Counted from the stretch's first letter, positions 1 through 11,913 are shown. The stretch: DNA of 64,000 bases from Siphonodentalium dalli (GCA_032622095.1 CP136061.1:174557692-174621691); one strand, 5' to 3'. The notes: generated from the sequence alone by a model not told the origin. A program made the numbers and translations.

Positions 1-227
1 TAAATATGAGGAGCTTGAACTGAGTGCAATCAGGACACCATATTCAATAAACCTTCATTTATGAAACATCAATAAAGCAAAATTAGATCACCTCCAGCAA
101 ACATTATACAATCAGTTGCAAGAATAATTCCCATCAGTGCATTTTTTATGCACTATAGTTGTAGATTGTCTCATGCATTTTAACATATTACACATGGATA
201 ATTTGATCCTCATTTTTTTTTCTCCAG
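1..227 (+). other. MDN1 intron, 3' end
   Basis: AT-rich non-coding sequence ending in a T-rich polypyrimidine tract and a CAG acceptor directly before the first recognised exon. No other gene or element was recognised here. Confidence 0.7.
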
Positions 228-323
228 CTGATTGACATAATGAGACGAATTCTGTCTTTCCCTGTTATTGCACCACTTATGAAGTTTGTTACTGGGTTGG
301 AACTGGTTCTAGAGAAAGCACAG
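228..323 (+). CDS. MDN1: Midasin (MDN1) internal exon, 32 codons
   Basis: Midasin is a nuclear AAA+ ATPase of about 5,000 residues that removes assembly factors from pre-60S ribosomal particles. The exon is 96 bases, phase 0 to 0. It starts after a T-rich tract plus CAG and ends at CAG followed by the donor GTAATT. The translation contains RRILSFPVIAPLMKFVTG followed by LELVLEKAQ. I recognise this as the conserved segment of the long linker region C-terminal to the AAA ring, where the family has a SFPV-SPLMKFLTGLE-type sequence ending LRKAQ. No catalytic motifs are expected in this part of the protein. It is the first of five collinear exons; the next one found is 20.6 kb away and an intermediate exon is missing. 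The homology call is from memory of the family, not a database search. Confidence 0.85.
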
Positions 324-1225
324 GTAATTATTATCCACTTCTAATAAAATATGATGGGGGGATACAACAATGGGTTTCCAGGGACCAGCCTACAGGTTTC
401 AAATTGGGAGAATTCATTTCTACATTTTTGTTATTAGGGATAAATGAAGAAGTAACAATGGCTTGAATTCAATTGACAGCCCCACATTACACTTCTAAAC
501 TGACTGTCAAAACTAAAATGGTATTACCGCCATTATTACCTCTAGGGACGTAATACTGGCAGTAAAATATTGCCCAAATCGGTAATTCTACCGGTAATTT
601 TAGCATTTCCTATCGGTAATTGATTGGCAATTTCACCAGAATTTCTATCGGTAATTTCACCGGTTATTTGTCGTGAATTCTATCGGTAATTAATTCTATC
701 GGTAATTTCACCAGTATTATATGGGTAATATCACTGGTAATTTGTCATGAATTCCATTGGTAATTGTTCACTCTTTCCTATCGGTAATTTTGTGACCCGC
801 CATTGGTAATTTGTCATGAATTTTATTGGTAATTTTTTACTCTTTCCTATTGGTAATTTTTTGTCCCGCCTTCTGTAATTTGCTGTGAATTATATCAGAC
901 CAATAAAACATGTGTTTATTCATTTATCATGTATTTATGTCAATTGGTATGGGGACTTTGGTAAAGAATGACATGATATTTTGACAGCATAAGCTAAGCG
1001 ATGACTAGGCCTACCCGTCTAAATTGAGTGCTTTCAAAACAAGACACTTGACCAGCGCAAAGGCCTCGTTACCACAACATTCCGTACTTATGCTTTATTT
1101 AAAAACACTCCCACCAACAAGCGCCATGTGCAAAATACCTATTTGCACATTTGTGCTCAAGCAGGGCCCACAAAGGGAATAGTCAGCCAATTGTGTCCTC
1201 GTTTGATTCATAATCATAAATTTAT
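324..1225 (+). other. MDN1 intron with degenerate repeat
   Basis: Intron sequence. Positions 324-540 hold nothing recognised. From about 570 to 890 a degenerate repeat is present (separate entry). The remainder to 1225 is unique-looking AT-rich DNA. Confidence 0.5.
570..890. repeat. Degenerate CGGTAAT tandem repeat
   Basis: The word CGGTAATT or TGGTAATT recurs about 15 times at irregular 15-40 base spacing, often preceded by TAT or ACC. The block follows GGGACGTAATACTGGCAG at about 545. It resembles the subterminal word arrays of the PIF/Harbinger-like elements in this window, but no matching right end or target duplication was found, so it may be one half of such an element. Confidence 0.55.
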
Positions 1226-1743
1226 TATACCCCCCGCAACAAGGTTAGGGGGTGTATACTGGAGTCCGTCCGACGTCCGTTGACACAATTTTGTCCGGAG
1301 TTTTTCTCAGTCGTTTTTATTTCCGTGAAACTTGGCACAGACATCAACCACCATGGGAACCTGCGATTATGACATCTGTTGGACTTTTTTTGGTCGACTT
1401 AGAAAATTTTCGCAACATGTATAATTTTGTCCGAGCTTTTATTCCTACATTATAGGTCAATTTGTTTTTAACTTGGCACAGATATTTAGTACTATGGGAA
1501 CCTGTGCACCTGCAATTATGGCATCTGTCCGACATTTTTTGGTCGAGTTATCCCCCTTTTTCGACTTGGAACATTTTTGCAACATGCATAATTTTGTCCT
1601 AGCTTTTATTCCTACCTTTTTGGTCAATAGGTTTAAGATTAGGGTTATGGTTGTACACCTGCAATGGAACTGTTATTTTATTATTTTAACTAAATGTTTA
1701 CTGACATGTGAAACATCATAGTATTTTTAAAACGGGGGTATCC
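1226..1743 (+). mobile_element. Helentron-like repeat, partial
   Basis: Starts TTATACCCCCCGC and folds back on a TAGGGGGTGTATA stretch within 35 bases. This is the same head layout (TTAT plus hairpin plus GTCCGTCCG) as the better-defined Helentron-like elements at 16252 and 26011. The body has the typical units ending in GTTATCCCCCTTTTTCGACTTGG. An inverted copy of the head, GGGGGTAT, lies at about 1733, but the expected CTCTYG end is absent; the P element terminus follows immediately. Confidence 0.5.
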
Positions 1744-2289
1744 TTAGGGGTCATCCTTAGGGGTCATCTCAAAATTATCGGGAAATGACGCAACGTTTTT
1801 CGGGAAATTATCGGAATATTTACATAGTCTATCGGGATTCTATCGGAGTTTACTTTCATTTCGGAGTATCATATTCCGAAAACAACGCATGTTGTTTGGA
1901 AAGTTTCTGTATCGGGATTACTACGGACTTTTATCGCGATTTTATGTTTTATAGGCCTATCTTTATTATTGATTTAATAGTTTCCTAATATGAGAAATGG
2001 TTAGTATAAAGTTTTAAAGTATCAGGGGACACGTGTCGTAGAACTATTATATGTTATACTGTGGTGATCAGTGGGTGCTACGTACAATATCGGTATTTTA
2101 CCCGGACAATACACCCCACCCATCGGGAAATCAATAAATCAATAAATCAATTCACAGGGAGCATACCCAAATATGTATGCAGTTGTAGGCCTATACTATC
2201 TTCAAAGCAAATATGGAGGAAATAAAGAAATACATATATTATATTATAGGGGGGGGTCCTGCTGTACATGTAAAGTTTTAGCAACATTT

Positions 2290-2450
2290 AGCAGTAATAT
2301 TCCATACTTTTTCATGAATCGTAATATGGTAAATAAAGAGCGTGTGAAAATATGAATGGAAAATTCCATGCAAATCTGCAGTGCAAAGGTTATAAATACG
2401 CGAAGTAATCATAACATTTAACAATTAAATGTGTGCATGGGCTGCTTTTC
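2290..2450 (+). promoter_or_regulatory. Promoter-like block shared by the P and F elements
   Basis: Contains ATAAAGAGCGTG at about 2333 and a TATA-like TATAAATACGCGAAG from 2391. A clearly related block is found at 59215-59350 (P2, reverse), 25070-25215 (F2, reverse) and 45160-45300 (F1, reverse). Conservation between two otherwise different element families suggests a functional core, for instance a promoter. This is inference from the shared TATA-like word only. Confidence 0.3.
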
Positions 2451-2599
2451 ATATTCTACATTAATTTCATTTTCTGTAATTTACTACTAATTATAATGCT
2501 GCATTGATTATTTCGATAAGTTGAACATAGCCTAATTATGTTGACAGTGTCGAATTTCACGTTTGCATCATCAAGGTCAAGGTAACACGATGCGATTTA

Positions 2600-4172
2600 G
2601 GGACCTTGTCCAATTCCGACGGAGTTTCCGTCGGTGATCGGAGCTTTTAATCGGAGTTTTAATCGGAGTTTTCTCCCTCATCATCGGAATTTCTTAGATC
2701 AGAGTTTTTCTCCGATGTTAAAACTCCGATTTAATCAGATTTCATCGGAGTTTTCTCCGATATCAAAACGGCGATGTGATTTGAGTTTTGTGTAATAATT
2801 TCATTTTTATTTATGCCAAACTTCCTCTGAAAAGTTGAGAAAGTCACCAGAAAAAGTTGAACAGACGGTTCGTTTAGGGGGAAATCCTTGTGATGAAGGG
2901 AATACACATCCCATCTCCGATTATAATTTAAACTTTTGCGGAGAAAACTGGAAAAATCTAGCTTTAATATCGAGTAAATCATAACATTTTATTACGTGAT
3001 TGTTGGTTGCGTCATTTTCAGTTTGTCGCTTTCGCAAAACACGTTGTTTATTTATCTGGTGCGATGGTATTACTCGTCTCTTAAATATGAATAATCCCTA
3101 CGATTCCCAATATCAATAAAAAATAAAAATAAATCCAACTTCCTTATTTGGGTGAGGCTTGATTCTGCCGTCACTGGATTGGTCCGGCTCTTCCATCAAT
3201 TATACAGGCTCTTCCAATAACCTCCCGATTGATCCACTCTTCCGGTTTGCAACACAACACACACACGTGGTTTTCACTCGACCGAAGTTGAATTAAGAAT
3301 CGCAAAGTTGGTTCAAACGATATAATTATTCAGAAAATGGCAACAAGAAATAGATCTTTGGTTTGTTCAGGCGGATTTGGAAACATTAGAAGACAATTTC
3401 AGTACTGATACCAGTACGTTGTAATACCTGGGTACCGGTATGTCATTGAAAATGGAATAATTATTTGCACCCCCAGCCGGGATTGAAATGGATTATTCCA
3501 TATTAAACTGCACTTAGCGATATAAACTATATTTGCAACATCGTCGGATTCTGAGAATACCGTAAACCCAGTGTATTTCAAATCTTGTATATGCACCCAA
3601 TAATATACTTACCAGTAGATATCATATTCCACCGGTTCAAATCCTGCACGCATATAATTATACAGTCGACATAAATTTCGACTCAGTATATCATATAAAT
3701 TCATCTGATATTATAATTATTATGGAGATGTTTACGTCGACTGATAATTATAGGCCTATTTTAGCATTGCGCGAATATGGTTTCTATTTATGGGAAGGTT
3801 ATTTCCTCAGCGAAGCGAAAATGGCCGAGTCGCTGAGAATGGACGTAACATGTTACATGTCTTTCTCCGTTGTGTCTGGTATATATATAAACAATATACA
3901 CGAAGAACCGAAACGACGATTTATTAAAAGCTCCTACGAAAATTCACGGGATCGGAGTTTTCCAAAACATACCGCACTTGAAGAACGGGAACTCCGATAA
4001 AAAACTCCGATTGAATCGGATGATTTTACCGACGACACAGCGAAAAATCTCCGACGGAATCGGAGTTTTATACCGATACAAAAACTCCGATTGCCATCGG
4101 TATCGGAGATCGGAAATATCCATCGGAAACACCGATTCCGACGGAAACTCCGTCGGAATTGGACAAGCTCCC
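2600..4172 (+). mobile_element. H element copy 1 (PIF/Harbinger-like), complete
   Basis: 1,573 bp. Termini are GGGACCTTGTCCAATTCC at the left and the inverted GGAATTGGACAAGCTCCC at the right. The inverted repeat continues about 17 bases further through GACGGAGTTTCCGTCGG. It is flanked by TTA at 2597-2599 and 4173-4175. The empty site is visible in the reverse strand of P copy 2 around 59058-59060, where one TAA replaces the whole element. Subterminal regions are packed with CTCCGAT and ATCGGAGTTTT words. No credible transposase ORF. Confidence 0.85.
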
Positions 4173-4936
4173 TTATTTGTAGTAGGCCTGCTCCTATATT
4201 TCGTCATTTTTTTTTCTTCAAAAAGATGTCTTGCTAACTTTTATTTAGTTTACTTTCGATATTAACCCTTTACCCAACAGTAATATTACCTCCAGCCAAC
4301 AGAACTTTCTGGTGACGTCAAAGTTTTTGGGGAAAAACATGTATTATTACTAAATGTTATGTGGCTCTTGATTTATGAAATTATGTTCATCTGTATGGAT
4401 GGGGACTGGGAGTAAAAAAAAAATTGTGAATCCCCCTCCCCAAGCATGATAGTATGGTGAATATTTAGTAGGTTTTATATTTATATTTTATAACAATAAA
4501 TGTAATAAACAAACAAAAGGTAAGTTTTGTTTTATCAACAGATCAATGTGACTTTCAGTTTCAATTTCTCTGTCGGAAAACCATATCAAGAAATTGGGTG
4601 ATTTATTAATGTTTTAAGCAATGGCTACGTGGCGAAATGAAACATAGAATAAATCATCAAGTGGCCTATCAACTCTTGGATAGTTACGTGTAAATTCAGT
4701 TACAATTGACTGCATTATTAGTCCAAACTAGTCAACATTGTGCCATCGATTACAAGCACGTGTTTTTTTTGTTTACTTCAATTTGGCGCACCGGTTTTTG
4801 ACCTTGACATTGCAGTCAATACATTCGCACCGCACATATCTTGTGCAATTAATAAATTAAACAAGTCTTTCGTGCCTACATTGTATCTTACGATCGAGAA
4901 AAGTGCTTTCTCTTAGTGAATTTTTTAGCAATCATA

Positions 4937-5621
4937 TCTATCTATTATATATTTTGGAAGATCTGTCTGTGTCTGTGTGTGTGTGTCTGTAATCGATGGA
5001 CTCGAAAACGACCAAGCCGATTTCGATGAAACTTGGTATGTGGGGGTATTTTCGGCCGGGGAGTGACATAGGCCTATTAATTTGCCCGTGCGACTTGACC
5101 TTGAAATTGTGTAATTTCAAGGTCAAACGCCCTAATATCACGGGATTGCGATGAAACTTGGTATGTGGGGCTACCTTCGGCCGGGGAGTGGCATAAACCT
5201 ATTAATTTGCCCGTGCGACGTGACCTTGACCTTGAAATCTGGTCAAACTCCCTAATATCACGGGATTTCGATGAAACTTGGTATGTGTGGGTACTTTCGG
5301 CCGGGGAGTCTCATAAGCCTATTCATTTGCCGGTGCGACGTGATGTTGAGCTTGAAATCGGTCAATTCAAGGTCAAATCGCAAATTTTGATGGGATTTCG
5401 ACGAAATTTGATACGTGGGGTTACTTTTGTCCACTGAGTGTTTTGGGCGGGTCAAGTCGTGACACCGACCTGACCTTGACCTTCAAAATGATCAATTCGA
5501 GGTCAAATCGGGTAAAACCGGATGGATTTCGACGGGTACTTTTGTCGGACCCCACCTGACCTTGACCTTCAAAATGGACAATTCAAGGTCAAAGCCCGGA
5601 CGAAGTCGGGTAACCTTCTAG
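4937..5621 (+). mobile_element. Helitron unit 1
   Basis: 685 bp. Starts TCTATCTATTATATATTTTG and has a short TG/CTG microsatellite at about 4960-4990. The body is three to four repeats of about 110 bases built around TTTCGATGAAACTTGGTATG and GTGACCTTGACCTTGAAAT. The 3' hairpin is GCCCGGACGAAGTCGGGT, then AACCTTCTAG. Confidence 0.8.
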
Positions 5622-6354
5622 TCTTCTATACTATATATTTTGAGAACTCCGTGTATTCGAGAGATAGCCCACACCCTCCGGACCTCAATGATATGATCGT
5701 GAATGAGTATTGATATACCCCACTAAACTTTGACAAACACCAGTAATGGTGTGTAGATCATTTACATATCTCTCATATATATTTTGATACAATCGATCTA
5801 ATTTACATATCTCTCTTATATATTTATGTTTGTGTGTGTGTGTGTGTGGGTACTTCATACAAATCTACGATTCTCGACCGATCGGGACGAAACTTGGTAC
5901 GTGTGTGTAGTTTGACCAGGCGGTGGTCGTTGTCGTATTGGCGAGCCCGTGCGACGCCCGTGCAGCGCATGCGCAGACGAGATCTCGGAAACGGGTGGAG
6001 CTATCGACTTGAAATTTGCTATGTGAATGTATCTTGCGCCGGGTACAAATTTTATCGGTTCGCCGAGCCCGTGCGACGCCCGTGCAGCGCATGCGCAGAC
6101 GAGATCTCGGAAACGGGTGGAGCTATCGACTTGAAATTTGCTATGTGAATGTATCTTGCGCCGGGTACAAATTTTATCGGGTCGCCGGGCCCATGCGACG
6201 CCAGCTTCGCGCATGCGCAGACCAGATCTCGGAAACGGGTGGAGCTACCGGGTACAAATATTTCTTATTGAAACGCGTGGAGCTAAAAATTTTAAAAACA
6301 TTTTAAAAAATGTCATGTTTCGGACAAGCCGCCGGTGGCGGGCTAACCTGCTAG
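5622..6354 (+). mobile_element. Helitron unit 2
   Basis: 733 bp. Starts TCTTCTATACTATATATTTT and has a TG microsatellite at about 5830-5848. Three copies of a 122-bp internal repeat follow at about 5943, 6065 and 6187, each with GCGCATGCGC. The 3' hairpin is GCCGCCGGTGGCGGGC, then TAACCTGCTAG. Confidence 0.8.
5943..6235 (+). repeat. 122-bp internal tandem repeat with GCGCATGCGC
   Basis: Three units start at 5943, 6065 and 6187. Each has a GC-rich start, the palindrome GCGCATGCGC (at 5965, 6087 and 6209), GAGATCTCGGAAACGGGTGG or a one-base variant, and (in the first two) the ATCGACTTGAAATTTG stretch. The same unit recurs in Helitron units 3-5, in the single Helitron at 52202 and, with one change in the palindrome, in the reverse array. 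Confidence 0.8.
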
Positions 6355-7571
6355 TCTATCTATACTATATATTTTGAGACTTCGTATATATGTGTGTGTG
6401 TGTGTGTGTGTGTACTTCATAGAATCCAAAACGCGTGTAAAGATTGAGCTCAAACTTCCTATGTAAGTGTCAAATCCCACCGACACGACCGTGGTCAAGG
6501 TTTAGAGAAGCTCAGAGCACCCGTTCTCCAGTCTCAAATCACCGCAAAGGCACGGCGGGGGTTAATCAAGTGATTATTTAATGAGCGTTTGTTTTTGACG
6601 CATCTCTATAAAGAGCGTCTGTTTGCCATTCAACGTTATTTGCATCTGCAGAGAGATATACGGAACATACATTAAATTTAAAAAACATTTGTTTCTGACC
6701 AACCCTGCGAGCACGGATGGCGCGCTTTGTTTTTACAGTATATAGTTATATACCGAAATCATCCCAGATAATCACGAATATAGCATCAGATTTCTCCCCA
6801 GATATATCGTTATAAAGCTACTGGAATCTGCCAATCTACGGGAAATTCCAGGGAATGCCGATTGAGCTCAAACTTGCTACCCACGGGAAGTGTCATATAT
6901 ATGAGTGTGTCCTTTATAGACTCGAACCGATTGAGCTCAAACTTGCTAAATAAGAAAATAGCCCCCAAGCCGTAAATATCAACAACAACGATATTGCTAC
7001 CTACGGGGAGCAACGTTATTAGCATCTGCAGAATTATGCAGAGAGAAAGTGCTTTCCTATTTTTAGAACGCAACACATGTTTACGTCGCGTTGGTGATTG
7101 AGGTTCACAACGGGGTTAATTGACTGTCCGCTCTTTGCGACGATGAGGTTCACGGCGGGGACTATTGACCAACACTCACAATTTCGTCTTTTGCATCAGA
7201 TACCAACACCTCGACCGATCGGGACGAAACTTGGTACGTGAGTGTAGTTTGACCAGGTGGTCGTCGCTGTCGTATTGGCGAGCCCGTGCGACGCCCGTGC
7301 AGCGCATGCGCAGACGAGATATCGGAAACGGGTGGAGCTATCGACTTGAAATTTGGTATGTGAATGTATCTTGCGCCGGGTACACATTTTATCGGGTCGC
7401 CGAGCCCGTGCGACGCCAGCTTCGCGCATGCGCAGACCAGATCTCGGAAACGTGTGGAGCTACCGGGTACAAATATTTCTTATTGAAACGCGTGGAGCTA
7501 AAAATTAAAAATATATATATATATAAATGTCATGTTTCGGACAAGCCGCCGGTGGCGGGCTAACCTGCTAG
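6355..7571 (+). mobile_element. Helitron unit 3
   Basis: 1,217 bp and nearly identical to unit 4, so the pair probably arose by recent tandem duplication. Contains the TG microsatellite, two ATAAAGAGCGT-type words near 6578-6620 and two 122-bp-type repeats with GCGCATGCGC. Ends with the same hairpin and CTAG as unit 2. Confidence 0.8.
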
Positions 7572-8780
7572 TCTATCTATACTATATATTTTGAGACTTC
7601 GTATATATGTGTGTGTGTACTTCATAGAATCCAAAACGTGTGTACAGATTGAGCTCAAACTTCCTATGTAAGTGTCAAATCCCACCGACACGACCGTGGT
7701 CGCAGTTTAGAAAAGCCCAGAGCACCCGTTCTCCAATCTCAAATCACCGCAAAGGCACGGCGTGGGTTAATCAAGTGATTATTTAATGAGCGTTTGTTTT
7801 TGACGCATCTCTATAAAGAGCGTCTGTTTGCCATTCAACGTTATTTGCATCTGCAGAGAGATATACGGAACATACATTAAATTTTAAAAACATTTGTTTC
7901 TGACCAACCCTGCGAGTACGGATGGCGCGCTTTGTTTTTACAGTATATAGTTATATACCGAAATCATCCCAGATAATCACGAATATAGCATCAGATTTCT
8001 CCCCAGATATATCGTTATAAAGCTACTGGAATCTGCCAATCTACGGGAAATTCCAGGGAATGCCGATTGAGCTCATGCAAACTTGCTACCCACGGGAAGT
8101 GTCATATATATGAGTGTGTCCTTTATAGACTCGAACCGATTGAGCTCAAACTTGCTAAATAAGAAAATAGCCCCCAAGCCGTAAATATCAACAACAACGA
8201 TATTGCTACCTACGGGGAGCAACGTTATTAGCATCTGCAGAATTATGCCGAGAGAAAGTGCTTTCCTATTTTTAGAACGCAACACATGTTTACGTCGCGT
8301 TGGTGATCGAGGTTCACAACGGGGTTAATTGACTGTCCGCTCTTTGCGACGATGAGGTTCACGGCGGGGACTATTGATCAACACTCACAATTTCGTCTTT
8401 TGCATCAGATACCAACACCTCGACCGATCGGGACGAAACTTGGTACGTGAGTGTAGTTTGACCAGGTGGTCGTCGCTGTCGTATTGGCGAGCCCGTGCGA
8501 CGCCCGTGCAGCGCATGCGCAGACGAGATATCGGAAACGGGTGGAGCTATCGACTTGAAATTTGGTATGTGAATGTATCTTGCGCCGGGTACAAATTTTA
8601 TCGGGTCGCCGAGCCCGTGCGACGCCAGCTTCGCGCATGCGCAGACCAGATCTCGGAAACGGGTGGAGCTACCGGGTACAAATTTTTCTTATTGAAACGC
8701 GTGGAGCTAAAAATTAAAAAAATATATATAAAAAAATGTCATGTTTCGAACAAGCCGCCGGTGGCGGGCTAACCTGCTAG
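7572..8780 (+). mobile_element. Helitron unit 4
   Basis: 1,209 bp. Differs from unit 3 by scattered substitutions and a few short indels, the largest a shorter TG tract. Same head, internal GCGCATGCGC repeats, 3' hairpin and CTAG. Confidence 0.8.
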
Positions 8781-9436
8781 TCTCTTCTATATATTTTGAG
8801 AACTCCTTGTATTCGAGAGATAGCCCACACCCTCCGGACCTCAATGATATGATCGTGAATGAGTATTGATATACCCCACTAAACTTTGACAAACACCAGT
8901 AATGGTGGGTAGATCATTTACATATATCTCCTATATATTTTGATACAATCTATCTAATTTACATATCTCTCTTATATATTTATGTTTGTGTGTGTGTTGT
9001 ACTTCATACACATCTACGATTCTCGACCGATCGGGACGAAACTTGGTACGTGTGTGTAGTTTGACCAGGCGGTGGTCGTTGTCGTATTGGCGAGCCCGTG
9101 CGACGCCCGTGCAGCGCATGCGCAGACGAGATCTCGGAAACGGGTGGAGCTATCGACTTGAAATTTGCTATGTGAATGTATCTTGCGCCGGGTACAAATT
9201 TTATCGGGTCGCCGAGCCCGTGCGACGCCCGTGCAGCGCATGCGCAGACGAGATCTCGGAAACGGGTGGAGCTATCGACTTGAAATTTGGCATGTGAACG
9301 TATCGTGGGCCGGGTACAAATTTTCATGCGCAGACCAGATCTCGGAAACTGGTGGAGCTACCGGGTACAAATTTAAAAAATATATATATAAATGTCATGT
9401 TTCGGACAAGCCGCCGGTGGCGGGCTAACCTGCTAG
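8781..9436 (+). mobile_element. Helitron unit 5
   Basis: 656 bp. The head TCTCTTCTATATATTTTGAG and the following 200 bases match unit 2, so units 2 and 5 form one subtype and 3 and 4 another. Two full 122-bp-type repeats and a shortened third. Ends with the hairpin and CTAG. Confidence 0.8.
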
Positions 9437-10804
9437 TACTATATATTTTGAGACTTCGTATATGTGTGTGTGTGTGTGTACTTCATAGAATCCAAAACGA
9501 CTGGTCCGATCGAGCTCAAACATCGTATATAAGGGTAAAAACCCACGGGGGTCGTCCGCGTAGCATTTTGGAGACGCTCAGAGCACTATTTCTCCACTCC
9601 CAATCATTTTATTGATCCGTAAACACGGAAGGGGTTAATCCAAGAAGAGTAACTCTACATCTGTATATGTATATTTTTATAGCACAAATATGCCTTAAAG
9701 CGCCAAATAATTCACCACCTGCGTGTATTCAAGAATATGAATCACACCAAAATTAAGCGAATTGTATATGGAATGTGTATGTATAAGCTGCCATGTGTAT
9801 ATCATTCCCAGAATCCTACCATATCATGACATTCTATTAGTTAATATAAAACACCGTCAACTGTTGGGGGAATCGCGATATAAGCAAGCGAGCAAAGGGA
9901 GTTTAATGTCATCATACGCTATTTCGCTATTGCGAAATGGATGATCGTTATATGTAGCATAATTAAACGACATATTTAATTATGTTTGTGTGTGAATAAC
10001 GATGTTGAAGACTTCCAATAACATATTAAATGGTCAAATACGTGCTTTCATATCGGTATACTCAAAATAATATATATTTTACAAGCTCGACATGCCATGT
10101 TTGTGTATATGGTACACTACCGTTCCAACACATCTTGCTGATACTTCCGTTCCAACACATCTTGCTATTTATCATTTTGCTGGTGAGAAAGTTTATGTTC
10201 ACTTTGGTGCTATTTATATGCACAGAAAAAGGTACCATTACTCGGGAAAGCAACCTACTGAAATGCATATAGATGTACGCGAATCATGTTGCGTTCTCAC
10301 ACAATGCAGTTATCCCAAATCCGCGCTCTTTAAAATTGAATTGGCTGCATGGCTGGCCTACTTCTGATGGCACAGTATGTTACGCACCTGTCCGACTAAG
10401 TCACTTTGAACCCAAAATGTATACAAAATTCGCACAGGCTCTTCACATTGAAACGGGTACCCACAAGTGATATATATGTGTGTGTTATTTATAGACTCGG
10501 ACCGATTGAGCTCAAACTTGGTGTCTACGGGAAGTGTCATGGACGGGTTAAAAACTTGGTATCTACGTGAAGTGTCATGGACGGGTTAAATTGTGACCCC
10601 GACCTGACCTTGACCTTGAAAATGATCAATTCAAGGTCAAATCGGGTAAAATTGAAAAACAAAAAATTAAATTAAAAAATTAAAAAGGCACAATTAACTC
10701 ATTGAAAAACAAAAAATTTAAATTAGTGTCTCGGAACCTGTTGCAATTGCTTTTTCGAACAAAGCCATGGGACGAATGCCGCCATTGGCGGGCTAACCTG
10801 CTAG
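9437..10804 (+). mobile_element. Helitron unit 6
   Basis: 1,368 bp. Begins TACTATATATTTTGAG directly after CTAG, so the usual leading TC is missing. Contains a unique middle part, including a 26-base duplication built on CCGTTCCAACACATCTTGCT at about 10112-10165. Ends with the hairpin GCCGCCATTGGCGGGC and CTAG. Confidence 0.75.
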
Positions 10805-11690
10805 TACTATATATTTTGAGACTTCCGTATATATATATGTACTTCATAGAATCGAAAACGGTTCGCTCGATTAAGTTCAAACTTCCCATCTAAATGTAAA
10901 AACCCACGGGAATCGTCGTTGCAGCGTTTTGGAGAAGCTCAGAGCACCGTTTCTCCCTTCCCAAATCACCGCAATCGGCACCGCGGTGGTTAATCAAGTC
11001 ATAATTTAATGAGCGTTTGTTTTTGACGCATCGCTATAAAGAGCGTTTGTTTACCATTCAACGTTATTAGCATCTGCAGAGAGATTGTAGCCTGTCGCTC
11101 GAAATATTATGCAGAGAGATTTTCAAGACTGGAAGCGTTTGTTTTCAATTCAATGCAATTTTATCCCTCGAAATATTATGCAGATAGATGATTTCACGAC
11201 GGGAAGCGTTTGTTTTCAATTCAATACAATGTTATCGTACTGAGCGTCTATATACACGACGAGTATAAATACGGCTCCATTGACCGTCTCGAAGCGAAAT
11301 TTCGTACTTAGGAGTTCCAAGGAACGGGGGAGATTTTTATCGGGTAAGTTTTTCCGCCCGAGGTGATCTTCACCTTGAAACGGGTACCCACAAATGATAT
11401 ATATGTGTGTGTCCTTTATAGACTCGGACCGATTGAGCTCAAACTTGGTGTCTACGGGAAGTGTCATGGACGGTTTAAATTGTCACCCGACCTGACCTTG
11501 ACCTTGAAAATGATCAATTCAAGGTCAAATCAGGTAAAATTGAAAAAAGGCACAATTAACTCATTGAAAAAAAAAAAAATTTAAATTAAAAAATTAATTA
11601 AAAAAATTTAAATTTAAAATTAATTAAAAAAATTATTTAAAAGATGTCATGTTTCTGACGATTGCCGCCAGTGGCGGGCTAACCTGCTAG
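10805..11690 (+). mobile_element. Helitron unit 7
   Basis: 886 bp. Head TACTATATATTTTGAG. Contains TATAAAGAGCGTTTG near 11035 and a CCTGACCTTGACCTTGAAAA stretch shared with units 1 and 6. The 3' end is GCCGCCAGTGGCGGGC, TAAC, CTGCTAG, followed by host T at 11691. Confidence 0.8.
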
Positions 11691-11913
11691 TTCAATATAA
11701 AATGACAGTGCCGATAAGTAAGGTTTTGACATGCTCCCTAAGTAATTCGCTGTAAATGCAGCACTATTCGGAATTGATTTGCGCACTTTCAATTTAATAA
11801 TAGCCGCGTTTGTCTCGTGAACTCTTGTGTTCAAATAAAAGTAACTAATGTTATACAATGTCATTTCTTTGATTTTTCACATCATGATATGGCCAATTTA
11901 CTTGAGTATTTGG

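Larger units (their letters stand above)
4937..11690 (+). mobile_element. Helitron tandem array of seven head-to-tail units
   Basis: The array starts TCTATCTATTATATATTTTG after host A at 4936 and ends CCTGCTAG before host T at 11691. This matches Helitron rules: insertion between A and T, 5' TC, 3' CTRR and no target duplication. The precise empty site is in P copy 2 (reverse strand, between 58290 and 58291). Six internal junctions of the form CTAG followed by T(C)...TATATATTTTG divide it into seven units. A GC-rich hairpin precedes nearly every CTAG by about 7 bases. No Rep/helicase ORF is present. Confidence 0.85.

Noticed and set aside
5834-9327. Multiple arginine-rich frames of 75-132 codons on both strands
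   Set aside because: They are repeats of the 122-bp Helitron unit translated in different frames. They recur with each unit and have no domain.
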